DNA of 64,000 nucleotides from Acidobacteriota bacterium (GTDB lineage Bacteria > Acidobacteriota > Vicinamibacteria > Vicinamibacterales > UBA2999): assembly GCA_018000455.1 (NCBI GenBank), contig JAGNJW010000010.1:62001-126000 (forward strand), written 5' to 3'. Below the pieces are notes generated by a model. That model ran no database searches. It saw only the letters and a list, made by a program, of their open reading frames with translations, and was not told the DNA's origin. Both the position numbers and the translations under genes were made by a program. This document shows positions 1 through 10,584 of this stretch, in pieces. How positions within the stretch are numbered: position 1 is the first letter of the stretch; each line of letters begins with the position of its first letter.

Positions 1-3000
1 ATCGCCAGGAAGACCTGGGGATACTTCGAGGCGTTCGGTGGCGCCGACGACCACTTCCTGCCGCCCGACAACGTCCAGACGTTGCCCGACCTGACGGTGG
101 CCCACCGCACCTCGCCGACCAACATCGGCCTCGGCCTTCTGGCCACGCTCGCGGCTTACGATCTCGAATTCATCGACGGCCCGGAACTCGTTCGACGGGT
201 CGACCAGACGCTGACCACGGTCGAAGCCCTCGAACGGTTCGAGGGCCACCTGCTCAACTGGTACGACACGCGCACGCTGGCTCCGATGCCGCCAGCGTAT
301 GTGTCCACCGTGGACAGCGGCAATCTGGCGGGTGCACTCGTGACGCTGTCGGTCGGACTGCGGGTCGTGGCGCCTGCGCTCTCGGCGCGGGCCATGGCGC
401 TCGTCGACGCCATGAGCTTCAGCTTTCTCCTCGACCCGACGCGTCAGTTGTTCACCATCGGCTACCGTCTGCCTGATGGCGCCGAAGCGGGCGAGCCCGA
501 CTCGTCGTACTACGATTTACTGGCGTCCGAGTCGCGGCTGGCCAGCTTCGTGGCCATCGCGAAGGGTGACGTCCCGGAGGCGCACTGGTTCCATCTCGGG
601 CGGTCGATCACCAGTGTGCGCGGCGCCCCCGTACTGCTCTCGTGGAGCGCGACGCTGTTCGAGTACCTGATGCCGCTGCTGGTCATGCGGTCGTACCCGC
701 GCACGTTGCTCGACGAATCCTGCCAGCTCGTGGTGCGCCGGCAGATGGATTACGGCGCACAGTATGGAGTGCCGTGGGGCATCTCGGAGTCGGCCTACAA
801 CCTGGTCGACCGACACGGCACCTATCAGTACAAGGCCTTCGGCATCCCCGGCCTCGGACTGAAGCGCGGACTGGGCGATGAGGTCGTGGTGGCGCCATAC
901 GCGACGGCGCTGGCTGCGATGATCGACCCGGCCGCGGCCACGGCGAACCTGCGCCGGCTGAGCGCGGTGGGCCTCGAAGGCCAGTACGGCTTCTTCGACG
1001 CCATCGACTACACGCAGCGCGGTCCGGATGCGGTCGGCCGCGATGGACCCGCGCGGGGGGTGGTCGTTCCCGCCTACATGGCGCACCACCAGGGCATGAC
1101 GCTCGTGGCGCTCGGCAACGCGCTGCTGGGTAACCGGATGGTCGAGCGCTTCCACGCCGACCCACAGGTCCAGGCCACCGAGCTCCTCCTGCAGGAGCGC
1201 GTGCCTCGTGACGTCTCGGCCATCGAGCCGCGGCCGCTCGACGAGATGCGGGTGAGCCTGCCGGTCGCGTCGCTGCCGGTCCGCAGCTTTCGCTCGGCGC
1301 AGACCGTGTCCCCCCACACGCAGTTCCTCTCGAACGGCCGCTACGTCGCCGCCGTGTCCAATGCGGGTGGAGGCGGTAGTCTCTGGCGAGGCCTGCCCGT
1401 GACCCGCTGGCGTCGTGACGCCACGCGCGACGCCGACGGCCAGTTCATCTACCTGCGCGACGTGCGCAGCGGATCCGTCTGGTCGGCCACCTATCAGCCG
1501 TCCAGACACGAGCCCGACGAGTACCTGGTCACGCTGTCGGCCGATCGGGCCACGTTTCGGCGCCGGGACGAGGACGTGTCGACCCAACTGGACATCGCGG
1601 TCTCGACCGAAGACGACGTCGAGGTGCGACGGATCGCGCTCACCAATCACGGCACCCGCATCCGCGAACTCGACGTGACCAGCTACGCCGAGATGGTGCT
1701 GACGTCGGCCGTCACCGATCTCGCCCACCCGGCGTTCGGTAAGCTCTTCGTCGAAACGGAGTACCTGCCCGACTGTGGCGCCCTGCTCTGTCACCGGCGG
1801 CCGCGCGACTCCGGCGACGCCGCCCCCTCGGCGTTCCATGTCCTCAGCCTGGAGGGCCGTCAGCAGAGTCCACTCGAATGGGAGACCGACCGCGCCCGCT
1901 TTCTGGGCCGCGGCAGAAGCACGGCCAACCCGGTGGCGCTTGATGGACGCCCGCTGTCCGGCACGACAGGGGTCGTGCTCGATCCGATCGTCAGCCTCCG
2001 GCAGCGGGTCCGGCTGTCGCCGGGCGCCACCGTGCGGCTCAGTTTCTCAACCGGCGTGGCCGCCGACCGGGAGACGGTAGCCGCGCTGGCGCGGAAGTAC
2101 CACGAGGCGAGCGCCACCGCCCGGACCTTCGCGATGGCCATGGCGCACACCGAGAGCGGCCTGCGCCATCTGGGCATCTCCGCCGACGACGCCATGCTGT
2201 TCGAGCGCCTTGCCTCTCGAGTCCTCGGCACCGATGGCTCGCTCGGCGCCGACGCCGGCACCATCGCGTCGAACGAGCTCGGCCAGCCAGGGCTGTGGCC
2301 GCATGCCATTTCCGGCGATCTGCCCATCCTGCTCGTCCGCGTGCTCGGCGACGCCGACATCCGGCTCGTCCGGCAGGCACTGCAGGCGCAGGAACACTGG
2401 CGGTTGAAGGGGCTCAGCGCCGACATCGTCATCCTCAACGAGCATCCGATCGGCTATCTCGACGACGTCCAGGCGGAGCTGACGGCCCTGCTCGACGACG
2501 GACCGTGGAACACCTGGCTCCATCGACCCGGGGGTGCCTATCTGCTCAGGGCCGACCGCATGGGCCGCGCCGACCGGATCGTGCTGGAGGCGGTCGCGGC
2601 GGCCATCCTCCGCGGGGATCGCGGCGACCTGCGAGCCCAGCTCGACCACCCCGGCGCGGTGCCACCCCCGAACGCCCGACTCGTACCGGCGAAGCCGCCC
2701 CGTGGCGACTCTGACCGGGCCGCCGTCCCGATTCCCCCGATGACCCTGACCAACGGGCTCGGTGGCTTCGCCGACGACGGCCGAACCTATGCGATCGTCC
2801 TCGAGGGCACGGAGGACACACCGCAGCCGTGGGTGAACGTCATCGCCAACCGGACCTTCGGCACGGTCGTCACCGGATCCGGCGCCGCGCACACCTGGTC
2901 AAGCAACAGCCGCGAGAATCGCCTCACCCCGTTTGCGAACGACCCGGTCAGCGATCCGACGGCCGAGGCGATCTACATCCGCGATGACGAGACCGGCGAG

Positions 3001-5163
3001 TCGTGGTCGCCGACGCCTGGGCCCAGTCCCCGCTCGGTCACGGACCGATGTGTGGTGCGGCACACCGCCGGCCTGACCCACTTCGCACGGTACGCCCACG
3101 GCGTGGGCCACAAGCTGGACGTGTTCGTCGATGCCGACGACCCCGTGAAGTTTTCTTTGCTCACTCTGTCGAACAAGGGAAGCGCCGCTCGGAAGCTCAG
3201 TGTCTTCGCCTACAACGAGTGGGTACTCGGCCCGCCGCGGGAGGGCCACAACCGGCATGTCGTGACCGAGGTGGACACGCCGAGCGGCGCGCTGCTGGCG
3301 AGGAATGCCTACAACCAGGACTTCCCGGGTCGCGTGGCCTTCTCGTGCGCGAGCGAGACGCCGGTGTCTCGCACGGGGGATCGCGCCTCGTTCATCGGTC
3401 GTCACGGCGATCTGTCGCGGCCGGCGGCCATGAGCCAGCCGCTGCTGAACGGTCGGGTTGGTGCGGCACTCGATCCCTGCGCGGCGCTTCATTTACAATT
3501 CGTGCTCCAGCCCGGCGAACGCCGACAGATCCTCTTTCTCCTGGGCGAGGGCGCTGACCTCGCCCACGCCCGCCAGCTCATCGCGCGTCACGGGCACGTG
3601 ACCGCCGCTGCGGACGCCCGCACGCGGGGCCAGACGTCGTGGGACGAGATGCTCGACGCCGTGCATGTCCGGACCCCGGACGATTCCTTCGATGCGCTGA
3701 TGAACCGCTGGCTCACGTATCAGGCCGTGAGCTGCCGGCTCTGGACCAGGGGCGGGTACTACCAGCCGGGAGGCGCCTACGGCTTTCGTGACCAGTTGCA
3801 GGACGTGATGGCCGTCTTGCCGGCGCAGCCGGGCCTGGCGCGCGAGCACCTGCTGCGGGCGGCGGGCCGGCAGTTCGTCGAGGGCGACGTGCAGCACTGG
3901 TGGCACGAGCCGATCGGCCGCGGGCTGCGCAGCCGCTGCTCAGACGACCTCCTATGGCTGCCCCACGTGGTGGCCGAATACGTCCGCACGACCGGGGACG
4001 TCGCCGTGCTGGACGCACGGGTGCCGTACTTGGAGGCGCCACCGCTCGCCGCCGGCGAAGTCGAGGCCTACGGGTTGCCGACCGTCTCCGGTGACGAGGG
4101 CACCCTGTTCGACCACTGCCTGCGTGCGATCGAGCGCGGCACCACCGTCGGGGCCCACGGCCTGCCGCTCTTCGGCGCCGGCGATTGGAATGACGGGATG
4201 AACCGCGTCGGGCAGGCCGGACGGGGCGAAAGCACCTGGCTGGGATTCTTCCTCCACGGAGTGTTGACCGATTTCGCGGCGCTCTGTGACCGCCGCGACG
4301 ACCACGTCCGGGCCGAGCGATATCGGGCCGAGGCACGCCGACTCGAGGGACAGCTCGAGCTGACCTGGGACGGCGAGTGGTATCGCCGCGGCTACTACGA
4401 CGACGGCACGACGCTGGGCTCGGCGCAGAACGACGAATGCCGCATCGATTCGATCGCCCAATCGTGGGCCGTGCTCTCGGGCGCCGTTCCGCAGCGGTAT
4501 GCCGAGCGCGCCATGGACGCGGTGCGCACCGCGCTCATCGCGCGCCCCGCCAAGATACTGCTCCTGCTCGATCCGCCGTTCGACCGATCGAGGCAGGATC
4601 CCGGCTACATCAAGGGGTATCCGCCCGGCGTCCGCGAGAACGGCGGCCAATACACCCACGCCGCCGTCTGGGTCATCATGGCGATGGCTCGCCTGGGCAG
4701 CGGCGACGAAGTCGGTGAGCTGTTCCACATGCTCAATCCGATCAACCACACGCGCACGGCCGTGGACGTCGACCGCTACAGGCTGGAGCCCTACGTAATG
4801 GCCGGCGATGTGTACTCCAGTGCGCCGCACGCCGGGCGCGGCGGGTGGAGCTGGTACACCGGCTCGGCCGCCTGGATGTACCGAGCAGGCCTCGAGGGCA
4901 TCCTTGGGCTGAGGCGACGTGGCGACACGTTCGGGCTCGACCCGTGCATCCCGTCGTCGTGGCCCGGGTACGAGATCAAGTGGCGTGTTGACGGCACGCT
5001 GTATCACATCGCCGTCTCGAACCCTGGCCGGCAGTGCCGGGGCGTCGTCGAGGCGACGATCGACGGCGTGGCGGTCGACTGGTCGGCCATTCCGCTCGCG
5101 AACGATGGTGGTACGCACCAGGTGCGCGTCGTGCTCGGCTCGGCAGAGCGGGTTCCCGATTAG
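1..5163 (+). CDS. Cyclic beta-1,2-glucan synthase-like protein, C-terminal part (GH94/GT36), 5' truncated by window edge
   Basis: The reading frame is open from base 1, so the true start lies upstream; 1720 residues are visible. The visible order is a glycoamylase-like (alpha,alpha)6 domain (roughly residues 30-400, with [12 protein letters not shown] near its start and [14 protein letters not shown] near 360), then two GH94 beta-sandwich (GT36) repeats starting near 430 and 910 (the second has [17 protein letters not shown]), then the GH94 barrel near 1240-1680 with the general-acid motif [10 protein letters not shown] at about 4180-4210. This is the C-terminal half of NdvB/ChvB-type enzymes, which cyclise and phosphorolytically tailor periplasmic beta-1,2-glucan. 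The membrane GT84 synthase half is not in the window, so a shorter GH94 phosphorylase cannot be excluded, although the glycoamylase domain argues for the full synthase. Confidence 0.88.
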   Translation: MARKTWGYFEAFGGADDHFLPPDNVQTLPDLTVAHRTSPTNIGLGLLATLAAYDLEFIDGPELVRRVDQTLTTVEALERFEGHLLNWYDTRTLAPMPPAYVSTVDSGNLAGALVTLSVGLRVVAPALSARAMALVDAMSFSFLLDPTRQLFTIGYRLPDGAEAGEPDSSYYDLLASESRLASFVAIAKGDVPEAHWFHLGRSITSVRGAPVLLSWSATLFEYLMPLLVMRSYPRTLLDESCQLVVRRQMDYGAQYGVPWGISESAYNLVDRHGTYQYKAFGIPGLGLKRGLGDEVVVAPYATALAAMIDPAAATANLRRLSAVGLEGQYGFFDAIDYTQRGPDAVGRDGPARGVVVPAYMAHHQGMTLVALGNALLGNRMVERFHADPQVQATELLLQERVPRDVSAIEPRPLDEMRVSLPVASLPVRSFRSAQTVSPHTQFLSNGRYVAAVSNAGGGGSLWRGLPVTRWRRDATRDADGQFIYLRDVRSGSVWSATYQPSRHEPDEYLVTLSADRATFRRRDEDVSTQLDIAVSTEDDVEVRRIALTNHGTRIRELDVTSYAEMVLTSAVTDLAHPAFGKLFVETEYLPDCGALLCHRRPRDSGDAAPSAFHVLSLEGRQQSPLEWETDRARFLGRGRSTANPVALDGRPLSGTTGVVLDPIVSLRQRVRLSPGATVRLSFSTGVAADRETVAALARKYHEASATARTFAMAMAHTESGLRHLGISADDAMLFERLASRVLGTDGSLGADAGTIASNELGQPGLWPHAISGDLPILLVRVLGDADIRLVRQALQAQEHWRLKGLSADIVILNEHPIGYLDDVQAELTALLDDGPWNTWLHRPGGAYLLRADRMGRADRIVLEAVAAAILRGDRGDLRAQLDHPGAVPPPNARLVPAKPPRGDSDRAAVPIPPMTLTNGLGGFADDGRTYAIVLEGTEDTPQPWVNVIANRTFGTVVTGSGAAHTWSSNSRENRLTPFANDPVSDPTAEAIYIRDDETGESWSPTPGPSPRSVTDRCVVRHTAGLTHFARYAHGVGHKLDVFVDADDPVKFSLLTLSNKGSAARKLSVFAYNEWVLGPPREGHNRHVVTEVDTPSGALLARNAYNQDFPGRVAFSCASETPVSRTGDRASFIGRHGDLSRPAAMSQPLLNGRVGAALDPCAALHLQFVLQPGERRQILFLLGEGADLAHARQLIARHGHVTAAADARTRGQTSWDEMLDAVHVRTPDDSFDALMNRWLTYQAVSCRLWTRGGYYQPGGAYGFRDQLQDVMAVLPAQPGLAREHLLRAAGRQFVEGDVQHWWHEPIGRGLRSRCSDDLLWLPHVVAEYVRTTGDVAVLDARVPYLEAPPLAAGEVEAYGLPTVSGDEGTLFDHCLRAIERGTTVGAHGLPLFGAGDWNDGMNRVGQAGRGESTWLGFFLHGVLTDFAALCDRRDDHVRAERYRAEARRLEGQLELTWDGEWYRRGYYDDGTTLGSAQNDECRIDSIAQSWAVLSGAVPQRYAERAMDAVRTALIARPAKILLLLDPPFDRSRQDPGYIKGYPPGVRENGGQYTHAAVWVIMAMARLGSGDEVGELFHMLNPINHTRTAVDVDRYRLEPYVMAGDVYSSAPHAGRGGWSWYTGSAAWMYRAGLEGILGLRRRGDTFGLDPCIPSSWPGYEIKWRVDGTLYHIAVSNPGRQCRGVVEATIDGVAVDWSAIPLANDGGTHQVRVVLGSAERVPD

Positions 5164-5216
5164 GGATGAGACCTGTCGCCAGGCCCCGAGAACGGGTGGT
5201 GCCTTACGATAAGGCC

Positions 5217-5822
5217 ATGCGGAAGGCTCTCCCCCTCCTGACGTTCGTCCTCCCATTGATCTTGCTGGGCACGCTGTCTGCCTGCGACGATGGCGGCCCG
5301 TCGATGGCCGAGCGGGCGGCCGCAGCGCGCGAGGCACAGCAGGCCGCCGATGCCAAGGCGCGTGAGGAGTCGCTGGCGAAGCTCGAGGCGCAGCGGCTCA
5401 CCGCGCTCTGGCGGTATCAGCAGGCGACGGTGGGCGGGGGCGCGCAGGTGACGGCCGCGATTTTCGCGACCGAAGACGTCGACGCCGACGGGTCGGGTCC
5501 GCGCCCCGTGCAACTGGTGTTTCGCGACCACGAGAAGTGGGGCCGCAGCAGCTACCTCGTGCTGCTGGCCGGCGACTTCGCCTGTCGTCCGCGGTGCACC
5601 GTTTTGGTCACCGTCGACGACCACCCCGCCGAACGGCTGGCAGCATGGCGGCCCGACACGGACGAAGCCATTGCCCTCTTCGTCCGCGACGCGGCCAGGC
5701 TGTGGCGTCTCACTGGCGACGGCGCCGAGCTCCGCATCGCTTTTCCAGTGAAGGCAGGCGGCACGCGGACAGCCAGCTTCGAGGTCGTCGCACTCGACGA
5801 GTCGAAGATGCCAGGATGGTGA
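5217..5822 (+). CDS. Putative lipoprotein of unknown function
   Basis: 201 residues. The ATG at 5217 opens a lipoprotein signal peptide: a basic n-region, a long hydrophobic stretch, and LSAC with the lipidated Cys at residue 23. Residues about 30-62 are Ala/Glu/Lys/Gln-rich and probably form a short helix or coiled coil. The rest contains a pair of cysteines (FACRPRCTV) and a beta-rich region with no family I recognise. The frame is open further upstream into the glucan synthase gene, but only this ATG gives a signal peptide. It lies 53 bases after the glucan synthase stop, so co-transcription is possible. Export to the periplasmic face of a membrane is inferred; function is unknown. Confidence 0.72.
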   Translation: MRKALPLLTFVLPLILLGTLSACDDGGPSMAERAAAAREAQQAADAKAREESLAKLEAQRLTALWRYQQATVGGGAQVTAAIFATEDVDADGSGPRPVQLVFRDHEKWGRSSYLVLLAGDFACRPRCTVLVTVDDHPAERLAAWRPDTDEAIALFVRDAARLWRLTGDGAELRIAFPVKAGGTRTASFEVVALDESKMPGW

Positions 5823-6126
5823 TACGGCTGGCTGCCGTCGCAGCCAGACTCCGGCAGGACTCCGCGCAAACGACCAGCCCCTCGATCAGCAGCACCATCG
5901 GCCGTCCGATGTGAGGTCGAGTCGCCGCCCGCATGCGCGCGCTGCCCCGTTCCGAGCGCCGTAGCTCCACGCCGAACTACTCGGGGCGACGCGCCAGGCG
6001 CGACTTTCGCGGCGGCGATCTCGCCAGACGACCACCTCGTCGTGCAGAGCCACCCGTCCTCGGGGCTCTCGCCGCCATCCGAAGGCCGACGGCCCTCGAC
6101 GCCAGGCCCGAACGCGCATTCAGTCG
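5823..6126. other. Intergenic region between convergent genes, nothing recognised
   Basis: 304 bases between the stop of the lipoprotein gene and the stop of the M14 peptidase gene on the other strand. Short arginine-rich open frames occur here (for example 5933-6130 on the plus strand), but they have no signal, start site or composition suggesting a protein. I found no convincing terminator hairpin. Confidence 0.5.
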
Positions 6127-9105
6127 TTAGCGACCCGTCGGCGGCGTGCCGGCCTCGACCTTGCCCGCATCAAGGTCGTTCCAGTTCATGATCGCGTTGA
6201 AGCCGAGCGAGAATGTGCCCTGCGTCTGCCACCGCCAGAACGGCCGCAGCGCGAACATCACCACGTGGCCCTTGCCGAGGGGGGCGTCAACCAGCGCCGC
6301 CTTGCCCGTCAGGCCTTGCGCGCCGGCCAGCGTGCCCGACAGGAGCAGGTCGTCGGGATTGGATGAGAACGACAGCACCACGCGCGGCCGCGAATCATCG
6401 AACACGACGCCGAACTGCGCCGCCATCGCGCGCATCTGCGCCATCTCGCTGGCCGGCGCCGCGGCGGCGGCTGATCCGCCCGGTGCCGTCCCGGGCTCGA
6501 GCGGCTGGATCTGCAGCAATTGCGCGTTGGGCGTCACGTTCTGGCCGCTGGCCGCGCCAGGTCTTCCGAACCCGCCGAAGCCCGGCACGCCCCCACCGCC
6601 CACCGCCAGCACCGGATCCTGATTGAAGTAGACCGGCAGGTCACTGCCGTCGAAGCCGTAGGCGAGCGGGCTCTTCGGGTCGGCCACCTTGCTGCGCACG
6701 ATCGAACCGCGCACGAAGAGCTGCGCCGGGCTCTCGACGGTGATGCCCGAGGTCAGGCCGTAGGCCGGCAGGATGGTGGACGTCGACCCTTCCGTGATCA
6801 ACGTGCCGCCGTCCTGCACGAACTTCGTGAGGTTCAGCAACCCCTCGATGCCCATCCCCCCACGGATGTCGTCGCTCGTGTCGACGAACCCGAGGTTCGG
6901 CGTGGCTTCGGTCTTCTTGTAGGGCAGCGGCGCGGCGCCGACCATGGCCATGCCGTTCACCTGCGAGGTGGGCGTACCGCCCACGTGCGGGTAGACGATC
7001 ACGTCGTACTTCGCGCGCAGGTTGCCGTCCCGAAGTCTCTGATCGGCGAAGTAGGTGTACGGCACGCCGTAGGTGTCGAGGGCCGCGCGCACCCAGCCCT
7101 CGTCCTGCGTTCGCGTCCAGCTATGCACGTAGCCGATGCGGGGCACATCGAGGTCGTGCGTCTTCACGGCCGGAGCCGCCGCCACGGCCCACGCCGACAG
7201 GCCCAGGTCGCTCAGCATCGGTTCGAGCCTGGCACGGTCGGCATTGGCGATTATCACGGCGCCGGCGCGAAACGCGTGGCCGCTCATCTCGAAGTCCTCT
7301 TCGGCGGCCGCCATTTTCACGTCGGCGTTCTTGAACCGAAACGTCACGAGCGCGTTGTCGGCGGTGTGTTCGACGACGAGCGTCGTGCCCGTGCCGGTGA
7401 TGCCGCCCGCCGCCTTCACCGGTCCGCTCACCGGCGTCATTGCTTGCGCCAGCACGCCGGCGTCTTTCACCTCGGCGATGGTGATGTCGCGCATGTACTG
7501 GAACGTCCAGCCGGTGTCGTCGTAGGGACGCGGGTTGGTCGGCGGGTAGTTCTGGATCGCGAAGTACATCTCGGCCAGCGTGCGATACGGCTGGTCGCCG
7601 CGCACGATGTAGTCGCCAGCCGCCACCGACAGGGTGCCGGCCGTGAAGGCCGTCGTGGCCTTCTGGATCTCGAGGCCCTGGCGCAGCAGTTCGTTGACCG
7701 CATCCGCCGTGTCGGCCTTGCGCCGCTGCGTCGCCGGAATGTGCCAGGCGTAGATCGGGCCGTTCTTGCCTTCGTCGACCGCGCGCTTGTTCTTCATCCA
7801 GTAGTTCTCGAGGTACATCTGCTTGTTCTTGGCCACGTGGCTCAGCGAGAACAGCAGCGCCGACTGCTGGATATTGGTGTTGTTGCGCGGTCCCCACTTG
7901 ATCTCGGGCAGTGGCGGGTTCGGCCGGAACCACTCCTTGCTGGTCGTCGTCGCGCCCGCCCGGGCCACGTAGTTGTCGGGACCGTAGCTCTGTACTTCGT
8001 AGAAGCGGCCGATGGCGTTGTGCGAGTGGGCGATGAAGAACATGTAGTTCGGCACCCATCCGTCGTAGAAGCCGTAGGTGAACACCCCGGGCACGCCGCG
8101 CTTGGTCATCTCCATCACGTCGTTCTGCGCCAGCAGCCACCATTCGCTGATGGTGATTGGGTCGAGCGCATCGTTGTAGGGACCGGTGCCGGTCGACGAG
8201 TAGAGGTAGGTCTGCGCTTCGTGCAGATCGTGCATGATGGTCGGCTTCCATTGCAGCTGCATGCGCGTCACGGCCTTGGTGAGCTCGAGGAACTGGCCCA
8301 TGCCGTCGCGGTTGTTGTCGTGCTGCACGTATTTGCCCCAGTACATCAGCGGCAGCCGCGCGTCACCCTGGGCGCGGGTCTTGTTGTAGTAGTAGGTGTC
8401 GACCTGCTTCTCGCGCCCGTCCACCTCGATCACCGGCGTGATGATCGTGATGACGTTGTTGCGGATGTCCTGGATGAACGGCGTCTCTTCGACGATCAGG
8501 CGGTAGGCCAGCTCGATCAGCATCTCGGGGCCGCCGTTCTCGGGCGAGTGGATGCCGCTCGTGATGTAGTAGATCGGCTTGGCCGTCGTGAGCAGTGCCT
8601 GGGCCTGCGCCTCGGTGGTCTTGCGTGGGTCGGTGAGCGCGGTGAGCTGGTCGCGGTACTTCTCGAGCGAGGCGATGGTGGCGTCGTCGGCAATCGCCAG
8701 CGCCACCAGATCGCGGCCCTCTTCGGTCTTGCCGATGGTCCAGTAGCGCGCGCGCTTCGAGACGCGCGCCAGTTCCTGGTAGTAGCGATGGATGTCCTTG
8801 GCGTAGGTGAGCTCCCCAGGCTGACCGACGTAGCGGCCGAGGTACTTCAGCGGCGTCGGCACGGTGTCGGACGCCGGCAGGTGATCGACCAGCTCGGTCG
8901 TGATGCGCGGATCCTGCAGGGCCGCCTTGATCTTGGCGGTGTAGTCGGCGTCGATCTTCTGCGCCTGACGCTGGCCAGCGGCCTTGGCCGAAGCGGCTGA
9001 TGCGACGGCGGCCGGCTGCTGGGCCAGCACTCCGGCGCCCAGGCCAAGCGCGAGAACGACGACGGCGATGCCCGCCGTGCCGGCGGGGATGGCGACATGC
9101 CTCAT
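6127..9105 (-). CDS. Secreted M14-family zinc carboxypeptidase
   Basis: 992 residues. The ATG at 9105 is chosen because GGAGG stands five bases upstream on the minus strand and the product starts with a clear signal peptide (hydrophobic residues about 9-30, then AQQ). The M14 catalytic domain fills the first half. GIHSPENGG supplies the HxxE zinc ligands, MHDLHE the third ligand, and RFYEVQS fits the catalytic glutamate region. The long C-terminal part (residues about 600-990) looks like a glutamine-amidotransferase-like accessory fold plus low-complexity Gly/Ala, as in the large exported M14 proteins of acidobacteria. All expected catalytic residues seem present. It probably hydrolyses peptides in the periplasm or outside the cell. 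It is divergently transcribed from the gene at 9351. Confidence 0.88.
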   Translation of the reverse strand: MRHVAIPAGTAGIAVVVLALGLGAGVLAQQPAAVASAASAKAAGQRQAQKIDADYTAKIKAALQDPRITTELVDHLPASDTVPTPLKYLGRYVGQPGELTYAKDIHRYYQELARVSKRARYWTIGKTEEGRDLVALAIADDATIASLEKYRDQLTALTDPRKTTEAQAQALLTTAKPIYYITSGIHSPENGGPEMLIELAYRLIVEETPFIQDIRNNVITIITPVIEVDGREKQVDTYYYNKTRAQGDARLPLMYWGKYVQHDNNRDGMGQFLELTKAVTRMQLQWKPTIMHDLHEAQTYLYSSTGTGPYNDALDPITISEWWLLAQNDVMEMTKRGVPGVFTYGFYDGWVPNYMFFIAHSHNAIGRFYEVQSYGPDNYVARAGATTTSKEWFRPNPPLPEIKWGPRNNTNIQQSALLFSLSHVAKNKQMYLENYWMKNKRAVDEGKNGPIYAWHIPATQRRKADTADAVNELLRQGLEIQKATTAFTAGTLSVAAGDYIVRGDQPYRTLAEMYFAIQNYPPTNPRPYDDTGWTFQYMRDITIAEVKDAGVLAQAMTPVSGPVKAAGGITGTGTTLVVEHTADNALVTFRFKNADVKMAAAEEDFEMSGHAFRAGAVIIANADRARLEPMLSDLGLSAWAVAAAPAVKTHDLDVPRIGYVHSWTRTQDEGWVRAALDTYGVPYTYFADQRLRDGNLRAKYDVIVYPHVGGTPTSQVNGMAMVGAAPLPYKKTEATPNLGFVDTSDDIRGGMGIEGLLNLTKFVQDGGTLITEGSTSTILPAYGLTSGITVESPAQLFVRGSIVRSKVADPKSPLAYGFDGSDLPVYFNQDPVLAVGGGGVPGFGGFGRPGAASGQNVTPNAQLLQIQPLEPGTAPGGSAAAAAPASEMAQMRAMAAQFGVVFDDSRPRVVLSFSSNPDDLLLSGTLAGAQGLTGKAALVDAPLGKGHVVMFALRPFWRWQTQGTFSLGFNAIMNWNDLDAGKVEAGTPPTGR

Positions 9106-9135
9106 ATGGGCCTCCAACTCTGTGGGTGTGCCCTC

Positions 9136-9141
9136 AGTATA
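9136..9141 (-). promoter_or_regulatory. Possible -10 element for the M14 peptidase gene
   Basis: On the minus strand TATACT (one mismatch to TATAAT) lies about 31 bases before the ATG at 9105. It sits in an AT-richer patch of a GC-rich intergenic region. No good -35 hexamer stands at the expected distance, so this is only a candidate. Confidence 0.3.
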
Positions 9142-9350
9142 TTTCGGCGTACCGGTGCGGGCGCTGCCGGCAACGGCGAGCAGTGACGCGCGACGGCCCT
9201 AGCGACCCGGCGTGTTCAAGCACGATGCCATGGAGGCTGGACCTGCAGCACGCCATTTCAGGCTGTCCGGGTTAGCGCGACCTGTAAGCGTTGGCTGAGG
9301 CTGTTGTGGCAGAGAGCGCCTCGATCGAAAAAATGTACCATCGTCTGAGG

Positions 9351-10508
9351 ATGTCTGTCGTCAATCGGCTCATTCGCCTACCGCTCGCGCTGCTTGGGCT
9401 CGCAGCGATTTCGGCGTCTTCACCGGCGGTGGCGCAGGAGGTCCCCTCCGACCCGGCCATCGAGTTCGGCGCGCTGGAGCGCAGGCTCGCCGACGCCATG
9501 CACGCGAAAGACGAGGAGCGGCTGGAGAGCTTGCTTGCGCCCGACTACGTGCTGCGCGGATCGCCGGACATCGACCGGGCCACCTGGCTCAAGAACGCAC
9601 TCTCGTTGTGCTGGGGTGACCGCTCGGAGATCTTGGATTTCCAGGCGCGTGTGTACTCCCATGTCGTCGTGACGTCGTTCCAGCTCACCTTCTTCGTGGA
9701 TCCGGACACCTGCCGTCCCGCCCGGCTGGGCAGCCTGATCACCGATGTCTGGGTGCGCGGGAACGCCGGTTGGCGGCTCCAGGTTCGCCAGTCGGCGCCT
9801 CCGCCCCGGGGAGGAATCGCCGCCCAGTATGGCGCCGTCCCCGAAATCCCCCCGATCTGGGACGCGAGGGGCGAACTGTCGTTCGTTGCCACCGGAGGCA
9901 CGACGTCGGTCCGGACGCTCGGGCTCGGCAGCAAGGTGACCCACCGCGGGGCCGCGACGACCACGCTGGGGTCCGTCGCGTTTCTGACGAGCGAGGCCGA
10001 TGCGGTGACCAATGCTCGCTCGCTCACCCTGCTGGGACGCCACGGCGTGCGGGTCAGTCCGCGGGTCGAGTTCTTCGGGGAGGCCTCGTACGCGCGGGAC
10101 CGCTTCGCGGGCATCGACAACCGCATCCGAGCGACCGCCGGCGCCGCCTACTCCGCCGCCCTCCCGCGCCGGCATACCCTCACGGCGGAGGCAAGTGCCG
10201 GCTATACGGCCGAGCGGCGGCTCGATGCCACGGATCGCCGGTTTCCGACCGCCACCGGCACGCTTCGCTATCGCTGGTTCAGCGTGCGGGGCCTGGAACT
10301 CACCGAGGACGCCGGCGTCATCGCCGACCTCGGCACCGTGAAGAACTGGCGCGGCACCAGTGCCACCGCGTTGGTCGTGACGCTGACGCGCCGCCTGTCC
10401 TTCAAGGTGTCGCAGGCGCTCGAGTACCGCAATGATCCGGTTCGCGGGTTCGGCCGTACGGATCTCGAGACCACCGCGGCGCTCGTCGTGTCGCTGCAGC
10501 GACGATAG
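9351..10508 (+). CDS. Fusion of an NTF2/SnoaL-like domain with a DUF481-type outer-membrane barrel
   Basis: 385 residues from the ATG at 9351, which gives a typical signal peptide ending at AVAQ; an in-frame ATG at 9333 is an alternative. Residues about 30-150 resemble the DUF4440/SnoaL fold (ERRLADAMHAKDEERLESLLAPDYVLRG is cut here by its motif: ERRLADAMHAKDEERL then LLAPDYVLRG). After a proline-rich linker (APPPRGG, IPPIWDARG), residues about 170-385 are alternating beta strands with aromatic ends, like DUF481 outer-membrane barrels, and the last residues LVVSLQRR resemble a barrel terminus. The domain order suggests a periplasmic ligand-binding or plug domain tethered to a barrel. Function is unknown. 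The gene ends convergently with the M20-like gene, with a hairpin between. Confidence 0.7.
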   Translation: MSVVNRLIRLPLALLGLAAISASSPAVAQEVPSDPAIEFGALERRLADAMHAKDEERLESLLAPDYVLRGSPDIDRATWLKNALSLCWGDRSEILDFQARVYSHVVVTSFQLTFFVDPDTCRPARLGSLITDVWVRGNAGWRLQVRQSAPPPRGGIAAQYGAVPEIPPIWDARGELSFVATGGTTSVRTLGLGSKVTHRGAATTTLGSVAFLTSEADAVTNARSLTLLGRHGVRVSPRVEFFGEASYARDRFAGIDNRIRATAGAAYSAALPRRHTLTAEASAGYTAERRLDATDRRFPTATGTLRYRWFSVRGLELTEDAGVIADLGTVKNWRGTSATALVVTLTRRLSFKVSQALEYRNDPVRGFGRTDLETTAALVVSLQRR

Positions 10509-10525
10509 ACGCCCGACGCTTCGGT

Positions 10526-10560
10526 GAAGAAGGCGACCTCGGGCATGGGAGGTCTTCTTC
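10526..10560. terminator. Bidirectional hairpin between convergent genes
   Basis: GAAGAAG and ACCTC (with a three-base bulge between) pair with GAGGT and CTTCTTC around an eight-base loop, giving a 12-bp stem that starts 18 bases after the stop at 10508. It sits in the 76-base gap between two convergent genes, so it can serve both. There is no clean U-run on either side. Confidence 0.5.
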
Positions 10561-10584
10561 CGGACCCCGCGCTGACCCAACGGC

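Noticed and set aside
5933..6130. 65-codon plus-strand frame in the gap after the lipoprotein gene
   Set aside because: Arginine-rich, no ribosome site, overlaps the stop of the M14 gene.
6520..9000. Long plus-strand open frame (over 800 codons) opposite the M14 peptidase
   Set aside because: It is the complement of a clear gene; its Val/Arg/His-rich translation follows the third-base GC bias of the real strand and has no motifs.
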